A stretch of 41,548 nt of DNA from an uncultured Christensenella sp. (GTDB taxonomy: Bacteria > Bacillota > Clostridia > Christensenellales > UBA1242), in assembly GCA_949300385.1 (NCBI GenBank), contig CASGDZ010000006.1:1-41548 (forward strand), read 5' to 3'. The position numbers were made by a program, and so were the translations under genes. Below are positions 33,514 to 40,696 of the stretch, one piece after another. The notes under the pieces were generated by a model that saw only the letters and a program-made list of their open reading frames with translations, was not told the DNA's origin and made no database searches. Position 1 is the stretch's first letter. Each line of letters begins with the position of its first letter.

Positions 33514-34650
33514 TTAACCTCTTCCAATAAGTTGATTTATAAATATAGTAATATATCCAATTTTTGGTATTATACATGATAATGCACCGTCAATTTGGTC
33601 TTCGTAGACGAACCAATCGTCTTCTGCATTATTGTTATCGCCTTTTGTGATATAATATGTTTCGCCTTGTGGGGTGGAGCATTTTTCGTATATCCTATGA
33701 ACGACACTTATACCATTCATTTCAAATTGTATGACCGAGCCTTCGTCATATTCTTTGTTTTTATTTATAACAACAATATCACCTTTACTAAAATATGGAT
33801 ACATACTATTTGAAACAATGACGACAGGTTTTAATGGATAAAGTCCCATAACAAATCCTATCATTATTAATAATATAAATATAAGAATAAAAGATTTATA
33901 AGGTTTCTTTGTTTTTTTTACGCGGACATTTTTAATCAGTTGCTTATTTATAAATGTGTAATACAAAAACACATAAGATACGAGGCAACTTAAAGAAGTG
34001 TAGAATAGTGAGAAAAACCAGTTAAGATTAGGAACAATCGGTATAATGTATAGAAGCAGAGTGTTTGGCAATTTCCAAATTAAAGCACAACCAATGCCAC
34101 ATTTTTTACAAATATAAGTTAAAAACAGTTGTTCAATTAAACAAGGAAGAATTGTGCCTAATAAATAAGCAAATGAGATTCCGTTTATTATTTTGTCTAT
34201 AATATTGCTTAAACCAATATAGAACAAAAACATTGTAATGTATACAATACTTAATTCAAATTTTGAGTTAGTAGAAGATATTAAATTTTGTCGTATGATT
34301 TCATATAAAACGACTATGAAAACAAAAGAATATATATTTCGAATTATGCCACTAAAATCTCTTGAAAATGGAGTATTGGCATAACCAAATATAAGACCCA
34401 TAAGATAATATAATGTGGTAAAGATTATAGAAAAAGTGAGTACATATAAAATTTTATCTTGTTTGTTTAGAATCGTACGCTTTTTGTTTATAGTTAAAAT
34501 TCCTATAAATGCTACAATACCCCATACAATAGGTTTGATATAATAAGTGTAAAATTGAAGATAGTCGCTAGATATAAATATTTCCGCGATTAATATTAGA
34601 AGTATTGATGATAGATATATAGTAGTTTTTAAATCAAATTTTTTAATCAT
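33514..34650 (-). CDS. SipW-type signal peptidase I fused to a membrane domain
   Basis: A 378-residue fusion. Residues 1-235 contain about seven membrane helices without peptidase motifs; the segment TILPCLIEQLFLTYICKKCG faintly recalls CPBP-type membrane proteases but lacks their E-E and F-x3-R motifs. Residues 253-378 are an S26B signal peptidase: anchor helix, PVVIVSNSMYPYFSKGD with Ser282, ISVVHRI with His318 in place of the bacterial lysine, and TKGDNNNAEDD (Asp338-345). The Ser-His type is that of SipW and eukaryotic or archaeal enzymes, which process TasA-like subunits. The ATG overlaps the preceding stop (ATGA), with GGGAGGGG as ribosome site. One base separates it from the next gene. 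Confidence 0.88.
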   Translation of the reverse strand: MIKKFDLKTTIYLSSILLILIAEIFISSDYLQFYTYYIKPIVWGIVAFIGILTINKKRTILNKQDKILYVLTFSIIFTTLYYLMGLIFGYANTPFSRDFSGIIRNIYSFVFIVVLYEIIRQNLISSTNSKFELSIVYITMFLFYIGLSNIIDKIINGISFAYLLGTILPCLIEQLFLTYICKKCGIGCALIWKLPNTLLLYIIPIVPNLNWFFSLFYTSLSCLVSYVFLYYTFINKQLIKNVRVKKTKKPYKSFILIFILLIMIGFVMGLYPLKPVVIVSNSMYPYFSKGDIVVINKNKEYDEGSVIQFEMNGISVVHRIYEKCSTPQGETYYITKGDNNNAEDDWFVYEDQIDGALSCIIPKIGYITIFINQLIGRG

Positions 34651-35711
34651 AATCCCCTCCCCGTAACGATGAAAGGATTAGTTATTGAACCATTGTTCCC
34701 CGTGCCTGTTCCATTAGATAGTACAATATCTGAATATAAATACATAACTGGACGATATTCACGGCCATTTGAAGCCTTGTTACTATTAGAGATTTTGTTG
34801 TCTTGTGTGAACAATGCCTGACTAGTTGAGAAGGAGGTTGTACCATCCATGTCGTTTTCTTGAACTCTTTCTGTAATAGTCATTTCGTTATCAACATTAC
34901 TATTTAGCCAGCCGTCAAACAATGTCTTATATATTAAATTGCCTTGTGCACTAGAAAACGAACTTGACAAAAGACAACGCTCTGTTACAGATAAAAGACC
35001 GATAGGTAAGCCGATGAAAGAAGAAGAAACAACCGCTTGCGCTGTGATATAACCCGAGGTCATACCTGCCACATAACTAGGTGCTCCACTTTGAACATTC
35101 ATTGGCGTTATATCCCATGTTGCCGAATGATTGATTAATGAGGGATTGATATAATTAATATTTGTAGGGTCAGTCAATGCGTTGTAGTAAGTCGTGTTTA
35201 AATATTGACACATCGTGCTCGCATTAGTAAGCGAACCAACTTTTTGAGCATATGGTAGAGTTTGATCCATATCCAATTCAACCCAATGTGATTCATCGCT
35301 ATCCCAATATACACCATTTTCAGCCGATATATATTCATCTTTTACAATTTTAATTCCGTCTTTCGTCCAACCTACGATTCGCCATAACTCGTTAGCATTT
35401 TCAGAAAATTTAATATAATTATTTAAACTATCATTTATCGATCCGCGCAAAATTAATTCGTATCCTAAATTTGCTGCGTCTGTAGTTGGGTCAGAAGAAA
35501 AGTCGTTGACGACAAAACCGCTGTTTGAATTAGTAATTAATTCGAGCGCATTAGACGAAGAAGGGGAAGACTGGATATATCCAATCCCCCCCAAAAACAT
35601 TTTTTGATTAAGAAAAGAAAATCCAAATTGAATAGATGACAGACATATCGTTGCGACAATCATGAAAATAACTGCGTAGTTAATATATCTTTTTTTCCTT
35701 CTTATTCTCAT
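34647..35711 (-). CDS. Exported DUF6273-like surface protein
   Basis: A 354-residue exported protein with a basic N-terminus and signal or anchor helix at 12-33. The mature part contains NYIKFSENANELWRIVGWT, YWDSDESHWVELD, SVTERCLLSSSFSS and a C-terminal EYRPVMYLYSDIVLSNGTG, then a GNNGSITNPFIV ending. This pattern is typical of DUF6273-like surface modules in gut Bacillota, which resemble lectin-like or formylglycine-type folds. As it lies between the TasA-like and signal peptidase genes, it may be a minor fibre subunit or cell anchor, analogous to TapA. The ribosome site is weak (TGGTAAA), unlike the strong one of the TasA-like gene, which would favour a lower copy number. Confidence 0.78.
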   Translation of the reverse strand: MRIRRKKRYINYAVIFMIVATICLSSIQFGFSFLNQKMFLGGIGYIQSSPSSSNALELITNSNSGFVVNDFSSDPTTDAANLGYELILRGSINDSLNNYIKFSENANELWRIVGWTKDGIKIVKDEYISAENGVYWDSDESHWVELDMDQTLPYAQKVGSLTNASTMCQYLNTTYYNALTDPTNINYINPSLINHSATWDITPMNVQSGAPSYVAGMTSGYITAQAVVSSSFIGLPIGLLSVTERCLLSSSFSSAQGNLIYKTLFDGWLNSNVDNEMTITERVQENDMDGTTSFSTSQALFTQDNKISNSNKASNGREYRPVMYLYSDIVLSNGTGTGNNGSITNPFIVTGRGL

Positions 35712-35731
35712 ATTTTACCATTATAATTTAA

Positions 35732-36277
35732 TTAGGCTTGTTGATAATTTAATGTATAAGTAAATGTGTAAGTTGTAGTAGCAGGAACTTGTTGCTCAGC
35801 ATTTGTATCAGTCCAAGTAAAGGTGAATATAAAGTTATGTGTAGCATCAACACTTAATACTTCATTGGTTGTAAAATCTTCTGGTTCAAATGTTAATACA
35901 ACATCTCCAGTTGCTTGTGTGTTTCCTTCTCCAGCGACCATACTAACATATTTAGCGTTTATCTTTCCAGTATTTTTTACTGGGATTTCGGCTACATAAC
36001 TATCACCTGGTTTTGTTAAAGTAACAGTAATTTTAACTGTATCGTTGATTCCACTGCCTTCTGCAGCAGATGAACTTATAACAACTTCACCTAAGTCTGC
36101 GCCAGTTGTTTCTTTTGCAGTTTGAAATTCAACTTTAAAACCTGAATCAATGTTAGCAGTACCAGTTACATTCAATGCTTGAGCAAGGTATGCGTAACCA
36201 ATACCAACGAATGCGAATAATGCAATAATTAGAGCAATAATCACAGCTTTCTTTTTACCATTTCTTGATCTTTCCAT
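35732..36277 (-). CDS. TasA/camelysin-like fibre subunit
   Basis: A 181-residue exported protein. The signal region KKKAVIIALIIALFAFVGIG is followed by YAYLAQALNVTGTANI, the processing region and first strand common to TasA/CalY-like proteins. The rest is a Thr/Val-rich beta-sandwich: KITVTLTKPGDSYVAEIPV, VKNTGKINAKYV and YTFTYTLNYQ. TasA proteins form extracellular biofilm fibres after cleavage by SipW, and a SipW-type peptidase is encoded two genes downstream. No sortase motif and no cysteines are present, which suits a donor-strand or beta-stacked polymer. AGGAGG precedes the ATG and a good promoter lies at 36306-36334, so this is probably the most highly expressed gene of the operon. Confidence 0.88.
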   Translation of the reverse strand: MERSRNGKKKAVIIALIIALFAFVGIGYAYLAQALNVTGTANIDSGFKVEFQTAKETTGADLGEVVISSSAAEGSGINDTVKITVTLTKPGDSYVAEIPVKNTGKINAKYVSMVAGEGNTQATGDVVLTFEPEDFTTNEVLSVDATHNFIFTFTWTDTNAEQQVPATTTYTFTYTLNYQQA

Positions 36278-36305
36278 TATAAACCTCCTAAATGTTTATA
36301 AAATC

Positions 36306-36334
36306 AATATATACTTATTTTTTTTATAAGTCAA
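36306..36334 (-). promoter_or_regulatory. Promoter of the TasA-like operon
   Basis: Minus strand: TTGACT (36334-36329), 17 bases, TATATT (36311-36306). The leader is about 22 bases and contains AGGAGG. Confidence 0.75.
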
Positions 36335-36674
36335 ATATTTTAATAAATATTTCAAAAAATATTTTGTTTAAAATTATGAAAATATATACTTAAAAAATAT
36401 TGAAAAAATCAATTAAAATCGCAAATTACAAATTAATATAAAAACAATATAAAATAGTCTTACATTTATTTATGGATATTAACATTAATGATACAATAAT
36501 AAATATAAATAAACATTGATATAATATCGACTAGTAAAATTATAAAAAATTTAAATTATAAAAATAAAAAACTAATAATTTTATAGAAAATATGATTAAT
36601 AATAAGGAATAAATAATTATTTAATTTAATTGATAAAAGTTATTTAATATGATAATATAATCGTAGGATAGTTT
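36335..36674. other. AT-rich divergent intergenic region
   Basis: About 340 bases of almost pure A/T between the fibre operon and the repeat lipoprotein. Apart from TATAAT at 36656-36661, seven bases before the lipoprotein's presumed +1, I see no ORF, RNA structure or clear operator here. Confidence 0.6.
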
Positions 36675-38366
36675 ATGAAAAAGAGAATTTTAATAGTTTG
36701 TTTAGTTTTTGTTTTGTTACCAATTTCTATTATGTTTAGTGGTTGTCTTTTTGACGATGACGAGAAATACAATTATGAAACAACTCAAACTAAAAATGTG
36801 GTTCAAATTAATCTTTTTGACCAAAATGGAAATAGCCTAAATAAAAATTATCAAATTGACTTTGACAATGTATGGCTATGTCCTTTTATTGTTGAAAATG
36901 GTATGTATTATGAAACTTCTGGCTATTATACCGAACTTAATGGTCAAGGTATTAGTGTATATAATTATATTGGCGAATTTTCGATTGAATTCAAATCGTT
37001 TTGTGAAGGGAAAAGTTCAGTTAATGTCTATGAATATAAAGTAGGCAAAACTTACAATTTAACGCTTTCATATGGAACGAGCAGTATAACATGGAAAAAA
37101 TATGTAGGTGATAGTTTTAGTTTGCCTACAAAAGAAAAATATGGATATGAATTTTTGGGTTATAGTGAAGTGCCTAATAGTGAGTCATATGTATTTAACT
37201 CTGTTTCGGCCGGTAAGTTTACTGAAGATGTAACTCTTTATGCTATTTATAGACCAATTTCGTTTCAATTATTTTATTCTACTATGCCTACAAACCCAGG
37301 ATATTGTGATCAATATAAAACTGTAAAATTTGGCGAAAGTATTGTTTTACCTATGTCAAATATTGATGGTTATAATTTTCATGGATTTTACACTCAACCA
37401 TACGGGCAAGGCGAAAAAATCTGCGATAAAGATGGTCAATTTACTATCAACTTTTTACCTGATGAAAGCAATTTCTATATGTATGCGTATTATACAGAAG
37501 CGCAAACACAAAGCGTTATATATGATAATCTCAATATAGACACTACTATGACTGTACGCTACAAAGGTTATTATGCGGACAATGTTGAAGAGATAATCAC
37601 AAGACAATATAGCGAAGGGGACATAATAGAGTGTTTGGAACCAGAATCTAGAGCAGGATATTATTTTGATGGTTGGTATAATGGCAATCAAAGATACAAT
37701 TTTGAAAAGAGTACTGAAACGAGTAAGAATATTACTTTAACTGCAAAGTTTATAAAAACAGATTATAATTTATTCTCAAATATTAAATCTTTGACATTGT
37801 CTGGGCTTGCGTACAATCAAGCGCACAAATATTCGTATGTCTATGATTGCGAGAGCGGTCAAGTAAGTTTTAGTGGAAACTTTTCAATTTACAGCAGTTC
37901 GTGTAGCGCAATTTTAAGTGTTACTGTCAACAAGACGCTTGTATATAGCAATGAAATTAATAGTGGGGAATCATTTAGTGGAAGTTTTTCGGCAAATCGT
38001 GGTGATATAATTGTCATATCAAGTTATGTGACAGAAAATGCTTCTAATGGTACTATCTCTATGAATTTTTCAAATGTGGATAAATTGCCTACTTCTATTA
38101 GAGTTGTGGATAGACCAAGCGAATTTTCTATTTATATAACAGAAGGAAACGATTTTGAAATTGAGTATTGTCCTTCGATTGATAATAAAACTTTTGTGGG
38201 ATATTATACAGGTGAAAATGGTAAGGGTGTTAAATTGACCGATTCTAATGGTAAATCGATAGTAAGTTGGGAAATTTTAGAAAATAACCACTATTATAAA
38301 CCTTATGAAGATTACAATGTTAGTGAAGATGATTTTGGCGTAAAGATATACGCATACTATAATTAA
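36675..38366 (+). CDS. Lipoprotein with InlB-type (Flg_new) repeats
   Basis: A 563-residue surface lipoprotein. The signal peptide ends in lipobox F-S-G-C (Cys24). The mature part carries InlB/Listeria-Bacteroides type beta-grasp repeats of about 65-75 residues, each with a G-Y-x-F-x-G-(W/Y/F) turn and a hydrophobic Y-A-Y/F end: GYEFLGYSEVP...TLYAIY (about 157-196), GYNFHGFYTQP...YMYAYY (about 232-273) and GYYFDGWYNG...TLTAKF (about 327-359). A half repeat (KTFVGYYTGENGKG) lies near the end. Between repeats 3 and the end is a Ser/Asn-rich beta region (SFSGSFSANRGD). Such repeats act as spacers or adhesion modules. The ribosome site is weak (TAGGAT). Confidence 0.85.
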   Translation: MKKRILIVCLVFVLLPISIMFSGCLFDDDEKYNYETTQTKNVVQINLFDQNGNSLNKNYQIDFDNVWLCPFIVENGMYYETSGYYTELNGQGISVYNYIGEFSIEFKSFCEGKSSVNVYEYKVGKTYNLTLSYGTSSITWKKYVGDSFSLPTKEKYGYEFLGYSEVPNSESYVFNSVSAGKFTEDVTLYAIYRPISFQLFYSTMPTNPGYCDQYKTVKFGESIVLPMSNIDGYNFHGFYTQPYGQGEKICDKDGQFTINFLPDESNFYMYAYYTEAQTQSVIYDNLNIDTTMTVRYKGYYADNVEEIITRQYSEGDIIECLEPESRAGYYFDGWYNGNQRYNFEKSTETSKNITLTAKFIKTDYNLFSNIKSLTLSGLAYNQAHKYSYVYDCESGQVSFSGNFSIYSSSCSAILSVTVNKTLVYSNEINSGESFSGSFSANRGDIIVISSYVTENASNGTISMNFSNVDKLPTSIRVVDRPSEFSIYITEGNDFEIEYCPSIDNKTFVGYYTGENGKGVKLTDSNGKSIVSWEILENNHYYKPYEDYNVSEDDFGVKIYAYYN

Positions 38367-38399
38367 TTTTATAATTTTACTTTTTAAAAGTTGGAGTTT

Positions 38400-39164
38400 A
38401 TGAATAAATATATTTTCTACATTGATATTGACGGCACGCTAGTTAAAGATTTTGATTTGCGTCTTGACGAAAATTTAATAAAAAAGATTACAGAACTACA
38501 AAACGATGGTCATATTTTTGTCATAATTACGGGTAGAGCAATTCATTCAGCAATGCTCATACATGGTATAGAAAAATTTGACTTTATCTCCGCAAGTTTT
38601 AATAACTTTGTCTATGATTTAAAGAACAATGAAATTTTATTTAAAGGAAATATGTTTTCAAAAGAACAAATCGACAATCTCTTATCAGTATTTATTAGAA
38701 GTGGTGGGCTGTGGTCATATAAGAATGAGTACAATGATAGGACAATTTATAAAGAATTAAAAGACGCTTATCCTAGTTATGATTTAGTAACATTTGACGA
38801 TTTTTTCAGTGATATAGATAGTGGAATTTATCATTTTATGTATTATGACTATTTTGACACAAATACAAAGAAACTTGTAGTTAAAGACATATCACTTTAT
38901 GAAATGCCGGGTCGGTATACAGATATTGTCTTAAAAACTGCTAGTAAAGATAAAATCGTTGATTATTTTAAATCTAAACTGAATGATTATATTTCAGTCG
39001 GCATTGGTGATTCGTCTAATGATATACCTTTATTGAATAAAGTTGATATTTCTATTGCTATGGGAAACGCAAATGAAGAAGTAAAAAAATTAACAAATTA
39101 CACAACTTTAGATGTGGAAGATAATGGCGTATTGTATGCAATAAATAATATTTTAAAATTGTAA
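38400..39164 (+). CDS. HAD-superfamily phosphatase (Cof/YbjI type)
   Basis: A 254-residue Mg-dependent phosphatase of the Cof subfamily. Motif I is YIDIDGTL, with nucleophile Asp9 and general acid Asp11. Motif II is VIITGRA (Thr), motif III is the Lys of TASKDKI, and motif IV is GIGDSSNDIPLL. The inserted cap domain between II and III is type IIB. Substrates in this family are sugar phosphates, FMN or similar metabolites, not predictable here. A TTG in frame at 38391 would add three residues, but the ATG at 38400, with GGAG five bases upstream, is preferred. It follows the repeat lipoprotein after 33 bases without a terminator and may be co-transcribed. Confidence 0.93.
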   Translation: MNKYIFYIDIDGTLVKDFDLRLDENLIKKITELQNDGHIFVIITGRAIHSAMLIHGIEKFDFISASFNNFVYDLKNNEILFKGNMFSKEQIDNLLSVFIRSGGLWSYKNEYNDRTIYKELKDAYPSYDLVTFDDFFSDIDSGIYHFMYYDYFDTNTKKLVVKDISLYEMPGRYTDIVLKTASKDKIVDYFKSKLNDYISVGIGDSSNDIPLLNKVDISIAMGNANEEVKKLTNYTTLDVEDNGVLYAINNILKL

Positions 39165-39251
39165 AAAAAATATATATATTTATTTAAAAAATAAAACATT
39201 TAATTTATAGTAAAATTTATTTATATATGTTATAATAGATTAGGAGAGCGT

Positions 39252-39965
39252 ATGAAAGTTTTTGGAATTGAACATATTATTTACTTTATTGTGTCAATAA
39301 TTTTAATGGTCGCTTTGACACTAATTTTTAGATTTTGTGTTAAAAAGGATAAAATGCACATTGTCATGAAGATTTTGGCAGGTATTGGGCTTGTACTTAT
39401 CATTATCAATCGTATAGTTGTCTCGAAATCTAGAAATGGGACTTTTATAGATTTCATACCTGACACTTATTGCAGTATGATGGGATTTATAATGCCTATT
39501 ATTGTACTTTGCTTTAAACCTAATACAAAAGTTTTTCAATATGCTATGTTTTGTGGAATGATTGGAGGATTACTTACTCTTGCTTATCCTGATTTCATTG
39601 TGTATTTTGATGATATTTTTAATATTCATCCTTTTACTGGACTGCTATATCATACTAATATGTTATTCATGTTCATTGTAGCATTGTTTACAGGATATTT
39701 TGTACCAACTTTTAAAAATTGGACATCGGTTTTAATTGGACTTGCTTTTATGGTGGTGGCGGGAGCGTTTGGGAATACCGTTTTAGGTCAAAATAATAAT
39801 ATGTATCTAAATGCTCCACTTATTAGCGATACTATATTTAGTTGGTGGTTTGTTGGTATTTTGTTCTTAATTTTGTATACTATCATTATACAAATTTATG
39901 AAATGTGTACTATGAAACCTAAAGATTGGTCGATAGTAAAATTATTTAAATCTTTTAAGAAATAA
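39252..39965 (+). CDS. YwaF-family membrane protein (TMEM164-like)
   Basis: A 237-residue polytopic protein with seven hydrophobic helices. The features YCSMMGFIMPIIVL, FCGMIGGLLTLAYPDF, FTGLLYHTNMLFMF and the C-terminal SWWFVGILFLILY are those of the YwaF/TIGR02206 family, related to eukaryotic TMEM164. The conserved Cys in DTYCSMMG and His in LYHTNM are present; TMEM164 uses such a Cys as a lipid acyltransferase residue, but the bacterial role is unproven. AGGAGA lies just upstream of the ATG, and TATAAT (39231-39236) is preceded by an extended TG. Confidence 0.88.
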   Translation: MKVFGIEHIIYFIVSIILMVALTLIFRFCVKKDKMHIVMKILAGIGLVLIIINRIVVSKSRNGTFIDFIPDTYCSMMGFIMPIIVLCFKPNTKVFQYAMFCGMIGGLLTLAYPDFIVYFDDIFNIHPFTGLLYHTNMLFMFIVALFTGYFVPTFKNWTSVLIGLAFMVVAGAFGNTVLGQNNNMYLNAPLISDTIFSWWFVGILFLILYTIIIQIYEMCTMKPKDWSIVKLFKSFKK

Positions 39966-40117
39966 AATACTAAAATTTTAATTAACGAAAGTATTAAAAA
40001 TTAAATAAAAAATTATAAAAAATAATATTAAAAGAGTAAAAATAGCATTTACTTCTCTAGAATAAAATGTTAAAAAATTAGAAAATCTGTTTGCTAACTT
40101 GTTAAATAGGTTATTGG

Positions 40118-40136
40118 AGAACGTTCTTACTATAAT
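40118..40136 (+). promoter_or_regulatory. Palindrome plus -10 upstream of the edge cassette
   Basis: Perfect palindrome AGAACGTTCT (40118-40127), three bases before TATAAT (40131-40136). No good -35 is seen. It would give a leader of about 250 bases. Confidence 0.4.
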
Positions 40137-40300
40137 ACATCATTAAAATGTAACAAATTTAAACTAAAATACAATTCCGATTTACATAGATTACTCACTA
40201 AATTGAGTATAAGAAAAAACAAAGGCTTTAAAATGTAAATTTTGAATAATTATCAAATTTTTTGGTGAATATATAAAAATTTAATTATTCAATGCGAATA

Positions 40301-40332
40301 AAAAGGTTGGAGATAAAAATCTTCAACCTTTT
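40301..40332 (+). terminator. Long hairpin in the leader of the edge cassette
   Basis: Fourteen paired bases, AAAAGGTTGGAGAT / ATCTTCAACCTTTT, around an AAAA loop. The one G-U pair is valid only in the plus-strand transcript, pointing to a plus-strand RNA. It ends 59 bases before the small gene. It could be an attenuator/terminator; the T tract is weak (TTTTGCAATTTT). Confidence 0.55.
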
Positions 40333-40391
40333 GCAATTTTAGAAGAAAAATTTAGTAAAAAAGAAAACAAACCAAATAAGGAGGTGTTATA

Positions 40392-40685
40392 ATGGGTTCA
40401 GTGGGAGTTCCCAATAGAACAATAGAACGAACAGATGGAAAACGTGGTGACTTGCCAATGAATGGAGCAAAACCAAATTCAAGATATGATTTGTATGTGA
40501 ACGGAGTAAAAGTGCAAAGCAGGTGGTTTGACTCAAGTGGAAGAGTTATACGGAATAGAGATTATAACCATCAAAATGCACACAATAATCATGAGTTTCC
40601 ACATGATCATAATTGGAGTTGGGATAAAGGATATCCAGAGAGAAATCCTGAAAATTTAGATCCAAATTATAATCTTTATTTTTAA
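40392..40685 (+). CDS. Small protein resembling a polymorphic-toxin C-terminal module
   Basis: A 97-residue soluble protein with no signal peptide. Residues about 30-75 (SRYDLYVNGVKVQSRWFDSS, GRVIRNRDYNHQ, NNHEFPHDHNWSWDKG) match the look of a short module found at the C-terminus of RHS, phage minor-head and other polymorphic-toxin-like proteins: two strands carrying an R-W-(F/Y)-D/G turn, then an H-rich P-H-x-H-x-W ending that could bind metal. Here it stands alone without any delivery domain. AAGGAGGTG precedes the ATG, and it is followed after 11 bases by the DUF4417-like gene, so the two are co-translated. I am unsure of any catalytic role. Confidence 0.7.
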   Translation: MGSVGVPNRTIERTDGKRGDLPMNGAKPNSRYDLYVNGVKVQSRWFDSSGRVIRNRDYNHQNAHNNHEFPHDHNWSWDKGYPERNPENLDPNYNLYF

Positions 40686-40696
40686 AAGGAGAAGAA

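Larger units (their letters stand above)
39966..40391. other. 426-base intergenic region before the edge cassette
   Basis: No ORF of convincing quality. It holds a 10-base palindrome just upstream of a TATAAT (40118-40136), a small dyad ACTCA-N6-TGAGT (40193-40208), a 14-base-stem hairpin (40301-40332) and the AAGGAGGTG ribosome site of the next gene. Confidence 0.6.

Noticed and set aside
33595..33813. 72-residue plus-strand ORF inside the signal peptidase gene
   Set aside because: It is a mirror frame of the conserved catalytic region and has no ribosome site.
36360..36660. Small RNA or peptide gene in the A/T-rich region beside the fibre operon
   Set aside because: TATAAT-like sequences are abundant by composition. 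No -35 partner, terminator or coding frame was found.
40118..40127. LexA/DinR box at AGAACGTTCT
   Set aside because: The Gram-positive SOS box needs GAAC and GTTC separated by four bases. Here they abut, so it is kept only as a palindrome.
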